A DNA stretch of 64,000 nucleotides from UKL13-2 sp947085425 (lineage in GTDB: Bacteria > Pseudomonadota > Gammaproteobacteria > Burkholderiales > Usitatibacteraceae): contig CAMTWK010000028.1 of NCBI GenBank assembly GCA_947085425.1, forward strand, positions 67,457 through 131,456. Reading direction: 5' to 3'. How positions within the stretch are numbered: the stretch's first letter is position 1; every line of letters starts with the position of its first letter. Both the position numbers and the translations under genes were made by a program. Below, one piece after another: positions 33,883-43,853 of this stretch. Under the pieces are notes generated by a model. It was not told the DNA's origin. It made no database searches and saw nothing but the letters and a program-made list of their open reading frames with translations.

Positions 33883-36800
33883 TTATTGCAACGGAAACGT
33901 ATTGGTGCCGGCAGGTGCGGTGCCGGCATTGTTGATGACTGTCGGCGCAGCGCCATTGGCTTGCATCAGCCAAAGCGTCAAGGTGTTATCCGGCCGCTTC
34001 CAAAGCACATCAAAAATACCATCACCATTAAAGTCGCCGCTGGCATAAAACGTCCAGCTTGGGTCAGCCATTCCGATGTTGTATGTGGTCTGGTTCAGCG
34101 CCAGGGTGCTGTCGGTGCACGACGCATTTTGGTTGTCCGGGTCACCGGTGTAGACGGGGAGCGTGAGTCCGGCGGCGTTTAACGCGATCAACCTGACTTC
34201 GCCGCTGACAGTGTTGCGGATCAGCACGTCACCCTTGCGGCTTGCGGAAAAATCGGCAAGTTTCAACGCCGTGAAGCCGATGGGAATGGCTCCGCCCGAC
34301 AAATTGGCGCAGGTGCGGTTTGGTGTGGACATCAACACCCGCATGACATTTTCCGGGCTGATATAAACCATGTCGGCCGCGCCGTCAAAATTCATGTCGG
34401 CCGCGCCCAATAACGTCCAGGTTAATGGTGCACCGCCGCGTTTGCGTAATTGCGCAAACATGGACCCATTGGTAAACCAAATGTAGGAAACGCCCTGGTC
34501 ATCAATGTTCGGGCTCATGCCGCGGAAGCGCCACACCAAATCACCAAAGCCGTCGCCATCCAGGTCACCCACTGCCTGTACATCCCATTCAGGTTTGACA
34601 TCGCGCAGGAATATATGGCTGGTGTCTGTGAAGTCACGCCAAAATTGTGCGGGGCCGCGTCCGTTGACGTCCAGCAAGGCTGGATTGTCTTGCAGCATGG
34701 CGAGGTCAGATTTGCCGTTGCCGGCAAAATCGACCGCGCCCAGCAGGCGATAATTGCTGCCCGGATCCGGTGTGTTGGTCCACTGAAATTGGCCATTGAG
34801 CAGGCGGCCAACCTGCAATTGGTTTTTGGTCGTGGCTCGCACCACCAGGGCACTCGATCCCGTGCCATCCAGGTCAATGCCGCCACGCTTGGCGAGTGGC
34901 GGCAACGACGGGATCAACGCAAACGAGGCTGTCACGGCCACCGCATTGGTGACCGTGACCTGGCAGGTGGCATGGGTGGCCGATGTGCAGCCTGTCCAAC
35001 CGGCAAAATAATTATTCGCATTCGCGGCGGCAGTCAGGGTGACCACGGTGCCAGGCGGGATGGTGGTGTTGCAGGTCGAGCCGCAGTTGATGCCGGCCGG
35101 ACTGGATGTCACCGTTCCGGTGCCATTGCCGGTTTTTGATACCGTCAGTGCAACCGGTGCGTTGGAAGTTTGCGGCAGTACCAGTTTGTCGATCCATGCC
35201 GCATCACTGCCTTCGATGGTGTTGGCATCTTTGACATACGACCACGTCAGTGTGTGCACGCCTGCCGTGATGGGAATACTGACCGCGTCCCAGGGCACTT
35301 CGCCTGACGCACCCACCAGCCCCGCGCCCGAGCAATTGCCGCCGATATTCTGTACTGCGCCATTGATCAGGAATTGCAGACAATCAAAAGTGGATTCGCT
35401 GGAGACACGACGATCAAAGGTGATATTGCCGGCAACAAACGTGCCCGTATAAGCAATCTGTGCCTTGGCATTGTCACCGATAGGCATATTTTTTAAACTG
35501 CACAATCCTTCCGAGGTGCTGTCGGTGGCCACCTGCCAGCCGGCGTTGGCGCCGGCTGGAACCGACCAACCGGCAGTGGGCATCACGCAGCCTGGCGGGA
35601 ACACACCTTGCTCATTGTCTTTGATGGTCACGGTTGCCGTTCCCGAGCCGACGGCACTGCCGACGGCACCACTGAGCATCACGGAGAAGGACTCGGAAGG
35701 TTCGGCGACGGCATCGTCAATAATGGGCACACTAATGACTTTTGTTGCGCCGTCACCCGCCGACCAACTGAGCGTGCCGCTGGTGGCGACGAAATCCAGG
35801 CCAGATGTGGCGCTGCCACTTTGCGTTACATAGTTGACGGTTGCCGCGGTACTGATATTGCCAAATCGTTGCACGGTCAAATTGACTGCGCCCGCGCCTT
35901 CGTCTACCGTATAGGAGGTCGGCTGGAACGAAACAAGTCCGCCGTCAGGAAGCGCATTAATTTTAAACATGCCGCGCCCGAAAGTGACCGCAACCAAGGT
36001 AAAGGTGTCGTACCAAAACAATTCACGCACGCGCACACTGTTGGGGCCGTCATTGGTTGATGTCCAGGTGAGACCCGCATCTTCGGACGTGTACACACCG
36101 TTGGCGGCGGCAACATATAACCAATCACGCTGGCTCGGATGGCGTTTCATATCGTGCAAGGTCACCGCCGGCAGGCCTGCAGAAATATTGCGCCAGGTGG
36201 TGCCGCCGTTGTCAGTAACCCAAATACGATTGGTGGAAAAACCGGAATAGACCACCCAGGCACGATCAGGATTGTCCGGGTCAAGTGTGACGCGATTGAT
36301 GGTCGAAGTCGGCATGTTGGATTGCGCGACGTTGACCCAAGTGGGGGTGGCGCTGAGTCCGTTGACAGTCTTGAAAATATGGGTGGGCAGGCCGGTGGTG
36401 TTGGACTGATTGTGTCCGACCCAAATCATATTGGAATTGCCTTTTTGCACGGCTACTGCATTGATGTAGCGGGTACTGTTCGGATTGGTCACCGGCGGCT
36501 TGATTGCCCGCCAAACCGGCGCGGCGACAGTGCGCACATCATCGCTGACCCACAGTGAATTGGCACCGACCAACATCCGGTCACGAATATTGGGGTCGAG
36601 GATAAAGGGCGAAATGAAGTTGGTCGCCTCGGTGGCATTGGGACCACAAAAAGTGATGTTGGACTCGTCTTTTTTGCCTTCGGTGATGCCATTGCAGATA
36701 TAACCAGAACCGGCACCACCATATCGACGGATCGAGGCATAAACATACTCACCATATGCCGTGCTGTCGTTGATCGGGTCGACCGCCGCAAATCCGCCGT

Positions 36801-38490
36801 CGCCACCGCCAATGCGGGACCAGCTGGTGCCACTGCCCATTTGTAAATCGCCGTTGTCCTGCGTCCCGCCGATGATTTTTCCGCCTGCCGCGACCGAGCC
36901 GGCACCGCCATAAAACTGGGTGATCCCCAATTCATTGTTCAGGTTTTGCCAAGTTGATGTGCCGTTTGCACTTGCCGAGAAGATGTTGGTGCTCCGAACC
37001 AATCCGCCATCATTGCCGATATAGACCATCGGATTGGCAGCTGAAAAATTGGGGGGTGAAACAATCTGGTGATGATCGGCGTGTGGCTGCGGCAACCCTG
37101 GACCTGCTGCCTGCCAGGTGCTGATTTTTGTGAAATTGGTGCCACCATCGGTGGACCGGTACAGATCAAGCCCACCAATGACGATGTTGGCCGAATTGGT
37201 TGGATCAACCCAAATGGAGTTGTTGTAGTCACCTTGTGTGCTGAGATGTTTGGGCGACGACATAAATGTCCAGGTGACACCGCCGTCTTCGGATTTGTAG
37301 AACTCGCCGCGTGAGCCGGAAGTCTGGTCGGTGTTGTCAACCGAGGCGAACACGAGATTGGGGGTGGCGCGTGCCCAGGCGAATTCGGAGCGCGCCGTGC
37401 CACTGCGTCCGCGCAACTCATTGGTGAAAAATTTTGGTGCGTCCGTCCAGGTCACACCGGCATCGTTTGAATAATAGGCAAAACCACCATGGCCGGATGC
37501 AACCACACGGTCCGCATTGTTCGGGTCGATTTGAATATCGAGAGTGGTGCCGGCGCGCACACGTGTCCACGATTGGCCGGCATTGGTGGTGCGATAGATG
37601 CCGCCGACGTTGCCCGCCAGCACGATGCTGGAATTGGTGGGATGCACGGCAATCCGATTGGTCGTGCCCCAGTCCGCGCCGCTCGGGTTGATGTTGGTAT
37701 CGGTGGAGGTTGACGGCAATAAATTCCAAGTCGCGCCACCGTCGGTACTTTTCATGATGCCCACGCCGGCAAAGCCGGCAAAACTCTCACCGGTTCCCGC
37801 GTAAAGGACATTGGGGTTGATCGGGTCAATGGCCATCGCGCCGATAGCCAGATTGCCGCTGAAATCGGCGACCGGCGCAATGGTTTGACCGCCGTTGGTG
37901 GACAACCAGATGCCGCCGGTGGCCGCGCCGACAAAAAACCGATTGCTGTTACGCGGATCAAACACAATCGCACGAATACGGCCGCCCACATTTCCCGGCC
38001 CAAGGTAGGTCCAGTTGTTTTGCCGAACACCCGCCGCCTTGGTCAGGCCGCGAATGTTGTTGTCAGCCAGTTGGCGACGCTTATTGTCCGCCAGAATTTT
38101 TTGCGTTGAGTTGGGTTGCTGATTGTTGTCATCCGCGTCCCAGCTGCGAATATATTCCTTGGACGGCGCGCGTAATGCCTTTCGATTCGGATTCTTGGTG
38201 GTGTTGCGATGCGCCAGCATGATTTCATTGCGCTCGTCCCACGATTTTGCGCACACTCCGGCGTTGTCGAGTTTGCCGAATTTTCGCAGGGCGGCCAACA
38301 TCACGTCATTCATGTCGAGGGCCTTTGCCACCGTCTGATCAGGCAGCTTGCCGAGTGCGGCGCAATAGTCCGGTGCCGTTGGAGAGAGTTGCCCGACTTG
38401 TTCGATTGGTGTCGGGATAAATTGCGCACAGCCGACGAGCATGACAACACCGACAGTCGACAACGACAAACGCGACAAGGTTTTTTTCAT
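33883..38490 (-). CDS. Giant surface lipoprotein: BNR-like propeller, Calx-beta, InlB-like repeat, FG-GAP-like repeats
   Basis: 1535 residues. The signal peptide ends in a lipobox (MLVGC, Cys about 21). A polar stretch to about 155 precedes a long propeller region (about 157-855) with many BNR/sortilin-like units: STNGGQT, KSTDGGATW, RTTNAGQSWTRV, SEDGGVTWTFM, TSEDAGLTW. Next is a Calx-beta domain (about 855-965, TVDEGAGAVNLTVQRFG and the later IIDDAVAEPSESFSVML). Then a jelly-roll-like segment (about 965-1100) and an InlB-type divergent repeat (about 1110-1195, GTVTSSPAGINCGSTC, then FAGWTGC). Last come FG-GAP/VCBS-like repeats with Ca-binding-type acidic loops (VGDLDGDGFGDLVW, SGDFNGDGIFDVLW) to the end. 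This architecture suggests binding to polysaccharide or a surface. The partner is unknown and no secretion genes are adjacent. It follows an uninterrupted frame. Confidence 0.85.
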   Translation of the reverse strand: MKKTLSRLSLSTVGVVMLVGCAQFIPTPIEQVGQLSPTAPDYCAALGKLPDQTVAKALDMNDVMLAALRKFGKLDNAGVCAKSWDERNEIMLAHRNTTKNPNRKALRAPSKEYIRSWDADDNNQQPNSTQKILADNKRRQLADNNIRGLTKAAGVRQNNWTYLGPGNVGGRIRAIVFDPRNSNRFFVGAATGGIWLSTNGGQTIAPVADFSGNLAIGAMAIDPINPNVLYAGTGESFAGFAGVGIMKSTDGGATWNLLPSTSTDTNINPSGADWGTTNRIAVHPTNSSIVLAGNVGGIYRTTNAGQSWTRVRAGTTLDIQIDPNNADRVVASGHGGFAYYSNDAGVTWTDAPKFFTNELRGRSGTARSEFAWARATPNLVFASVDNTDQTSGSRGEFYKSEDGGVTWTFMSSPKHLSTQGDYNNSIWVDPTNSANIVIGGLDLYRSTDGGTNFTKISTWQAAGPGLPQPHADHHQIVSPPNFSAANPMVYIGNDGGLVRSTNIFSASANGTSTWQNLNNELGITQFYGGAGSVAAGGKIIGGTQDNGDLQMGSGTSWSRIGGGDGGFAAVDPINDSTAYGEYVYASIRRYGGAGSGYICNGITEGKKDESNITFCGPNATEATNFISPFILDPNIRDRMLVGANSLWVSDDVRTVAAPVWRAIKPPVTNPNSTRYINAVAVQKGNSNMIWVGHNQSNTTGLPTHIFKTVNGLSATPTWVNVAQSNMPTSTINRVTLDPDNPDRAWVVYSGFSTNRIWVTDNGGTTWRNISAGLPAVTLHDMKRHPSQRDWLYVAAANGVYTSEDAGLTWTSTNDGPNSVRVRELFWYDTFTLVAVTFGRGMFKINALPDGGLVSFQPTSYTVDEGAGAVNLTVQRFGNISTAATVNYVTQSGSATSGLDFVATSGTLSWSAGDGATKVISVPIIDDAVAEPSESFSVMLSGAVGSAVGSGTATVTIKDNEQGVFPPGCVMPTAGWSVPAGANAGWQVATDSTSEGLCSLKNMPIGDNAKAQIAYTGTFVAGNITFDRRVSSESTFDCLQFLINGAVQNIGGNCSGAGLVGASGEVPWDAVSIPITAGVHTLTWSYVKDANTIEGSDAAWIDKLVLPQTSNAPVALTVSKTGNGTGTVTSSPAGINCGSTCNTTIPPGTVVTLTAAANANNYFAGWTGCTSATHATCQVTVTNAVAVTASFALIPSLPPLAKRGGIDLDGTGSSALVVRATTKNQLQVGRLLNGQFQWTNTPDPGSNYRLLGAVDFAGNGKSDLAMLQDNPALLDVNGRGPAQFWRDFTDTSHIFLRDVKPEWDVQAVGDLDGDGFGDLVWRFRGMSPNIDDQGVSYIWFTNGSMFAQLRKRGGAPLTWTLLGAADMNFDGAADMVYISPENVMRVLMSTPNRTCANLSGGAIPIGFTALKLADFSASRKGDVLIRNTVSGEVRLIALNAAGLTLPVYTGDPDNQNASCTDSTLALNQTTYNIGMADPSWTFYASGDFNGDGIFDVLWKRPDNTLTLWLMQANGAAPTVINNAGTAPAGTNTFPLQ

Positions 38491-38640
38491 GACGAACCCG
38501 ATAAAGAGAGTGCGTCTATTCTAGCGCGAACTTATTAACGTTTGCAGGGGTTTTCGGCGTGGATATTGATCGTGCAGCGTCTCCGCTTGCGGTCGGCAAA
38601 AAAGCCGAATGTTGTCACGCGGATACCCGCTGCGCATTGC

Positions 38641-41600
38641 TCAAAGTAACACCCGCTCGATCCCGCCGTTATTGGCCTTATCAACAAACTCGCGCATCCA
38701 GTTGGGACCGAGTGTGTGTTTGGCGATCTCGACGACGATGTAATCGGCCTGGGTGCCGCTGTCGTTGTCAAAGCGTGACAGGCCCTGCAGGCAGGACGGG
38801 CAGGAGGTGAGTACTTTGACGTCGCCGTTAAAGCCATCAGTGCGCAATTGTGCCGCGCCCTTTTTCATTTCTTCTTCTTTGCGAAAACGCACCTGGGTCG
38901 AAATGTCCGCACGGGTGGCCGCCAATGTGCCGGATTCGCCGCAGCAGCGGGTGTTTTCATCAACCGCGTTGTCACCCATCAGCGCACTGACGACTTTCAT
39001 CGGCTGGTAGGTTTTCATCGGGCTGTGGCAGGGGTCGTGATACATATAACGCACACCGGTCACACCCTCGATACGGATTTGTTTTTCGAGCAAAAATTCG
39101 TGAATGTCGAGCAGACGGCAACCGGGGAAAATTTTCTCAAATTCGTACTTTTGCAATTGATCCATACAGGTGCCACACGACACCACCACGGTTTTGATAT
39201 CGAGGTAATTCAAGGTGTTGGCGAGGCGATGAAACAACACGCGGTTATCGGTGATGATTTCCTGACCCTTGTCGGCGTTGCCGGAAGCCGTCTGCGGATA
39301 ACCACAACACAAATAGCCGGGCGGCAACACGGTTTGAACCCCGACGTGATACAGCATCGCCTGGGTGGCAAGACCCACCTGGCCAAACAGACGCTCGGAG
39401 CCGCAACCTGGAAAATAGAAAACAGCTTCGGTGTCGGCGGTGGTTTTGGCTGCGTCGCGAATCACCGGAATGGTCTTGTTGTCTTCAATATCCAATAGTG
39501 CGCGCGCGGTTTTTTTCGGCAACCCACCCGGCATGGGTTTGTTGATGAAATGAATGACCTGCGCTTTGATGGTCGGTTTGCCAACCGTGGCGGGCGGGCG
39601 TTTGGTTTGACGCTGCGGCAGCATAAATTTTTTGGCGAAACTGTGCGCGATCCGTTGCAACTTGAAACCCCAGTCAATCATCAATGTCTTGGTCAACTTG
39701 ATGGTGGTCGGGTCGGTTGCATTCAAAAAGAACATGGCGGCGCGGGTGCCGGGGTTAAAGGTTTGTTTGCCTTCTTTACGCAGCAGATTGCGCATCGCCA
39801 CCGAGACATCACCAAAGTCGATATCCACCGGACAAGGGTTCAGACATTTGTGGCAAACGGTGCAGTGGTCGGCGACATCGGAAAATTCATCGAAATGGCG
39901 CAACGAAATGCCCCGCCGCGTTTGTTCTTCGTATAAAAACGCCTCGATGAGCAACGAGGTGGCGAGAATTTTATTGCGCGGGCTGTATAAAAGGTTGGCG
40001 CGCGGAACGTGGGTGGCACAGACTGGTTTGCATTTGCCACAACGCAAACAATCTTTGATTGAGTCTGAAATGGCACCAATGTCGGACTGCTCCAGAATCA
40101 GTGATTCGGCACCCAGCAAACCAAATGACGGCGTGTAGGCGCGCGACAAATCGCTGCCAGCCAACAATTTTCCGGCATTGAATCGGCCGAGGGGATCCAC
40201 CCCGGCTTTATAGTCCAAAAATGGTTGCCGTTCCGCCTCAGTCAGAAATTCAAATTTGGTAATACCGATGCCGTGTTCACCGGAAATGACGCCATTCAGC
40301 TCGCGGGCAAACGCCATGATGCGCGCCACCACCCGCTTGGCGTCTTGCATCATGCCGTAGTCGTCGGAGTTGACCGGGATGTTGGTGTGCACATTGCCGT
40401 CGCCGGCATGCATATGCAATGCAACAAACACGCGCGAATGCAAGACTTCCTTGTGGATGGCGTCAAAGCGTTTATTGACGCTGACAAAATTTCGGCCGCT
40501 GAACATTTCCGCCAGCGGCGCACGCAGTTCTTTTTTCCATGAAGCGCGCAAAGAATAATTTTGTAACGCCTGGAACAGGGTGGTGATATTGGCCACGCTC
40601 AAATCGGTGCTGGTGCTGACGTCTTTGATCGGCAGTTTGGAGACCGGTGCATCCAGGTTGTCCAGATAGAACTGCCAGCGCGCCCGCACGTCCGCCAGTA
40701 GCTGTCTGGCGTCTTCGACCCGTGTGCCCACCAGTTCGGCATGGGAAATATTTTCGTCCTCCAAATCAAGCGGTAATTTGGCGGAAAAAAATTGTGCCAG
40801 ATGATCGATCAGGCGAATTTTGTTTTTGAGCGAGAGCTCGATGTTGATGCGCTCGATGCCCTCCGAATAGTCGCCAATTTTGTCCAGCGGAATCACCACA
40901 TCCTCGTTAATTTTGAAGGCATTGGTGTGTTTGGCGATGGCCGCGGTGCGGGCGCGATCCAGCCAGAATTTTTTGCGGGTTTCCGCGCCGACAGCAATAA
41001 AACCTTCGCCATGGCGGGCATTGGCCAAACGCACCATTTGACTGGCCGCTTCCATGAGGGCGTTTTCATCGTCTGAGACAATATCGCCGATCAAAACCAT
41101 TTTGGGGCGTTGATTGCGTCGCGATTTGGTGGCGTACCCGACGGCTTTTAAATAACGTTCATCGAGATGCTCGAGGCCGGCCAACACCGCCTGTGGGTGA
41201 CCGTCGATGTAATCCTTGATTTCAACAATGGACGGCACCGCCTCTTTGACCTGTCCAAAAAACTCCAGACAAATGGTGCGGATGTGTTTGGGCATACGAT
41301 GCAAGATGAAACGCGCCGAGGTGATGATGCCGTCGCAGCCTTCTTTTTGAATGCCCGGCAACCCCGCCAAAAATTTGTCGGTTACATCCTTGCCGAGTCC
41401 GACTTTGCGAAAGTCGGCTCCTGGAATGGTGAGGACTTTTTCTGTTTTGACACGTTTGCCCGATTCGTCAAACGTGGTAACGCGAAAACGCGCCATCGGG
41501 GCGTCATGAATTTTGCCCAGATTGTGATCGAGCCGTTCGATGTTCATCCACAACCCGTCCGGTGTGACCATGCGCCACGAAGCCAGATTATCAAGCGCGG

Positions 41601-42591
41601 TCCCCCATAACACGGCTTTTTTGCCGCCGGCGTTCATGGCGATATTGCCTCCCACACACGACGCATCGGCCGAGGTCGGGTCACAGGCCCACACCACGCC
41701 GGCCGCTTCCGCCGCTTCCATCGCACGTTTGGTCACCACCCCGGCCTCACAACGAATGGTCGCGACCTTGCCGGTTGCACCCGGTAAATCTATATATTCC
41801 ACCGCGCCCAACGCATCGAGTTTTTCGGTGTTGATGACGGCGGATGATTTGGTCAACGGGATGGCGCCGCCGGTATAGCCGGTGCCACCGCCGCGCGGGA
41901 TGATGGTGAGTTTGAGTTCGATCAAGGCGCGTACCAGCGGCGCGATTTCCTCTTCTGTTTCCGGATACACCACCACAAACGGGTATTCAACACGCCAATC
42001 GGTGGCATCGGTCACGTGTGACACACGCGCCAACCCATCAAAGGCGATGTTGTCGCGATGGGTCACTTTCGCCAATCGTTTGGCGACTTTTTTGCGCAAG
42101 TCCCAGGTGGCGCGAAACTCTTGTTCAAAACGATCCACTGCCACATGGGCGCGGTCGAGCAACACCTCGACTTGATCCGCCTTCAGTTTGGTTTCCGCGT
42201 GGGCTTCGGCAATCTGCTCCCCTTTATCGCGGTCGCGGCGCAATTCAATTTCGTGCAACCGGTGACGCATGGCTTCGATCAACATCGCGCGGCGTTTGGG
42301 ATTATCGAGCAGGTCGTCCTGTAAATAAGGATTACGCTCCACCACCCAGATGTCTCCCAGCACTTCATACAACATGCGTGCGCTGCGACCGGTTTTGCGC
42401 AAGTCACGCAATTGATTGAGTATGTCCCAGGCATCGGTACCGAGCAGTCGGATGACGATTTCTCGATCGGAAAACGACGTGTAGTTATAAGGAATTTCAC
42501 GTAATCGCGGCGCATTGAGTTCGCCGCCGCCAAAAAGGTCTGCGGTGGTGACGCTCGCGGGGATCATGGGCGCGGCAAGGACGGTGGACAT
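38641..42591 (-). CDS. FAD/FMN-binding and Fe-S oxidoreductase (DUF3683 - FAD oxidase - 4Fe-4S - CCG), lactate dehydrogenase-like
   Basis: 1316 residues in order. DUF3683-like N-terminus (about 1-190). FAD-binding-4 domain (about 200-390; IPRGGGTGYTGGAIPL). FAD-oxidase C-terminal domain (about 440-840; ALHMHAGDGNVHTNIPVN and ISGEHGIGITK). Ferredoxin region with CLRCGKCKPVCATHVPR and CTVCHKCLNPCPVDIDFGD (about 850-930). Two cysteine-rich CCG domains with FYFPGCGSERLF...CCGYP (about 1060) and HDPCHSP...RCCGESG (about 1190). It resembles D-lactate/2-hydroxyacid dehydrogenases that pass electrons to the membrane, and it is widely conserved in betaproteobacteria with unproven substrate. Its length agrees with the family, and its start is near the divergent hemC. 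Confidence 0.88.
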   Translation of the reverse strand: MSTVLAAPMIPASVTTADLFGGGELNAPRLREIPYNYTSFSDREIVIRLLGTDAWDILNQLRDLRKTGRSARMLYEVLGDIWVVERNPYLQDDLLDNPKRRAMLIEAMRHRLHEIELRRDRDKGEQIAEAHAETKLKADQVEVLLDRAHVAVDRFEQEFRATWDLRKKVAKRLAKVTHRDNIAFDGLARVSHVTDATDWRVEYPFVVVYPETEEEIAPLVRALIELKLTIIPRGGGTGYTGGAIPLTKSSAVINTEKLDALGAVEYIDLPGATGKVATIRCEAGVVTKRAMEAAEAAGVVWACDPTSADASCVGGNIAMNAGGKKAVLWGTALDNLASWRMVTPDGLWMNIERLDHNLGKIHDAPMARFRVTTFDESGKRVKTEKVLTIPGADFRKVGLGKDVTDKFLAGLPGIQKEGCDGIITSARFILHRMPKHIRTICLEFFGQVKEAVPSIVEIKDYIDGHPQAVLAGLEHLDERYLKAVGYATKSRRNQRPKMVLIGDIVSDDENALMEAASQMVRLANARHGEGFIAVGAETRKKFWLDRARTAAIAKHTNAFKINEDVVIPLDKIGDYSEGIERINIELSLKNKIRLIDHLAQFFSAKLPLDLEDENISHAELVGTRVEDARQLLADVRARWQFYLDNLDAPVSKLPIKDVSTSTDLSVANITTLFQALQNYSLRASWKKELRAPLAEMFSGRNFVSVNKRFDAIHKEVLHSRVFVALHMHAGDGNVHTNIPVNSDDYGMMQDAKRVVARIMAFARELNGVISGEHGIGITKFEFLTEAERQPFLDYKAGVDPLGRFNAGKLLAGSDLSRAYTPSFGLLGAESLILEQSDIGAISDSIKDCLRCGKCKPVCATHVPRANLLYSPRNKILATSLLIEAFLYEEQTRRGISLRHFDEFSDVADHCTVCHKCLNPCPVDIDFGDVSVAMRNLLRKEGKQTFNPGTRAAMFFLNATDPTTIKLTKTLMIDWGFKLQRIAHSFAKKFMLPQRQTKRPPATVGKPTIKAQVIHFINKPMPGGLPKKTARALLDIEDNKTIPVIRDAAKTTADTEAVFYFPGCGSERLFGQVGLATQAMLYHVGVQTVLPPGYLCCGYPQTASGNADKGQEIITDNRVLFHRLANTLNYLDIKTVVVSCGTCMDQLQKYEFEKIFPGCRLLDIHEFLLEKQIRIEGVTGVRYMYHDPCHSPMKTYQPMKVVSALMGDNAVDENTRCCGESGTLAATRADISTQVRFRKEEEMKKGAAQLRTDGFNGDVKVLTSCPSCLQGLSRFDNDSGTQADYIVVEIAKHTLGPNWMREFVDKANNGGIERVLL

Positions 42592-42869
42592 GGGAGTGGT
42601 TTGTCTAACAATCGTTTAGGAAACATAATTCGTTTTTGATTCTACCGCAGTGCAGCAATGCTTCTTGCCGGAGTCATTAAATGAAGCTCGCGTGTTAACA
42701 TTTGGCATTGTTAAAATCGGTCGAAATAAGAAGGTGATCAGCCGATAAAAATTAAATGTTGGCTGTGGGCGCTATGTTTGGGGCATTTATGTCTGGAAAT
42801 GTGCGCCAATAAACAAGTTTTTCTTCCGCGTTCGTCTCCGCCCGCCGCTGTTAACTTCTTGAATTCATC
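42592..42869. promoter_or_regulatory. Divergent region between FAD/Fe-S oxidoreductase and hemC
   Basis: 278 bp, AT-rich, should carry promoters for both genes. Open frames here are short and not conserved-looking. I saw no clear operator or riboswitch. Confidence 0.4.
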
Positions 42870-43853
42870 GTGACCACTTCGCTTCGTATTCGTATTGCCT
42901 CCCGTGAAAGCCCGCTCGCCATGGCGCAGACTGAATGGGTTGCGGCGCAATTGCGTGTATTTCATCCCGGCATCGAGGTCGAAATTATCGGCATGACCAC
43001 CAAGGGTGATCAAATCCTCGACAAACCGCTGGCACAAATTGGTGGCAAGGGATTGTTTATCAAAGAGCTGGAAGTCGCCATGAGTGAGGGGCGCGCCGAC
43101 ATCGCCGTGCATTCGATGAAGGATGTGCCGATGGTGATGCCCGCAGGCTTCGCCCTTGCCACAGTCGGCCAACGTGAGGATGTGCGCGATGCTTTTGTCT
43201 CCAATCAACACCGATCGTTGGATGAATTGCCGCCCGGATCAAAAGTCGGCACTTCCAGTCTTCGGCGCGAAAGCCAGATTCGTCATTTTCATCCCCATCT
43301 GAGCATCTTGCCGTTACGTGGAAATGTGAACACGCGTTTAAGAAAACTCGATAACGGCGAATTCGATGCCATTATTTTGGCGGCGGCCGGCCTTAAGCGT
43401 CTTGGCTTTGGCGCGCGAATCCGTGGCACCCTCGATCCTTCCCGGCATATTCCGGCGGTGGCACAAGGTGCGCTGGGAATTGAACATCGCATGGGTGAAC
43501 AGGATATTGAGCAGATATTAAAACCGTTTTGTACGGTTGCGACCGACGCCACGGTGGCGGCTGAACGTGCATTTGGCCGACGGCTGTCGGCAAGTTGTGA
43601 TGTGCCGCTGGGTGCATCCGCCACGCTGAGTGCGGACGGCAATGAATTAACCATTTGCGGGTTTGTTGCCACGCCGGATGGTGTGACCCGCCTGGCCAAG
43701 ACCATGGTCGGTTCGATTCATCGGGCTGACGCACTTGGTGTTGCGCTGGCCGAGGCGCTGTGTGCGGACGGGGCTGATCGTATCTTGGCGGACTTGGCCG
43801 CTGCGGCACATCGTGCCGGTGCGCTCCTGACAAATGACAGTGTGCGTGAGTAA
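42870..43853 (+). CDS. hemC: Hydroxymethylbilane synthase (porphobilinogen deaminase)
   Basis: 327 residues starting at a GTG. Family blocks: RIASRESPLAMAQTEWVAAQL, TTKGDQILDKPLAQIGGKGLFIKELE, DIAVHSMKDVP, VGTSSLRRESQIRHF, LRGNVNTRLRKLDNGEFDAIILAAAGLKRLG, and the cofactor cysteine in RRLSASCDVPLGA. It polymerises four porphobilinogen units in heme synthesis. No clear Shine-Dalgarno precedes the GTG, and I found no better start. It overlaps hemD by 20 bp. Confidence 0.95.
   Translation: MTTSLRIRIASRESPLAMAQTEWVAAQLRVFHPGIEVEIIGMTTKGDQILDKPLAQIGGKGLFIKELEVAMSEGRADIAVHSMKDVPMVMPAGFALATVGQREDVRDAFVSNQHRSLDELPPGSKVGTSSLRRESQIRHFHPHLSILPLRGNVNTRLRKLDNGEFDAIILAAAGLKRLGFGARIRGTLDPSRHIPAVAQGALGIEHRMGEQDIEQILKPFCTVATDATVAAERAFGRRLSASCDVPLGASATLSADGNELTICGFVATPDGVTRLAKTMVGSIHRADALGVALAEALCADGADRILADLAAAAHRAGALLTNDSVRE

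Noticed and set aside
34450..36060. Long plus-strand frames (up to 229 codons) inside the giant lipoprotein gene
   Set aside because: Shadow frames opposite repeat-rich coding DNA; the minus frame is continuous and has recognisable domains.
33883..38490. Repeats within the giant gene as a CRISPR or tandem DNA array
   Set aside because: The repetition is at the protein level (GG-x-T/S-W units) with diverged DNA and irregular spacing; no CRISPR-like spacer pattern.
38535..38837. 100-codon minus-strand frame at the end of the FAD/Fe-S oxidoreductase
   Set aside because: Overlaps the oxidoreductase 3' end in another frame; low-complexity Ser/Pro/Arg composition without family match.
42738..43211. 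Minus-strand frame of 157 codons covering the hemC start
   Set aside because: Mostly antisense to hemC, and its composition is unlike a protein; no start signal.
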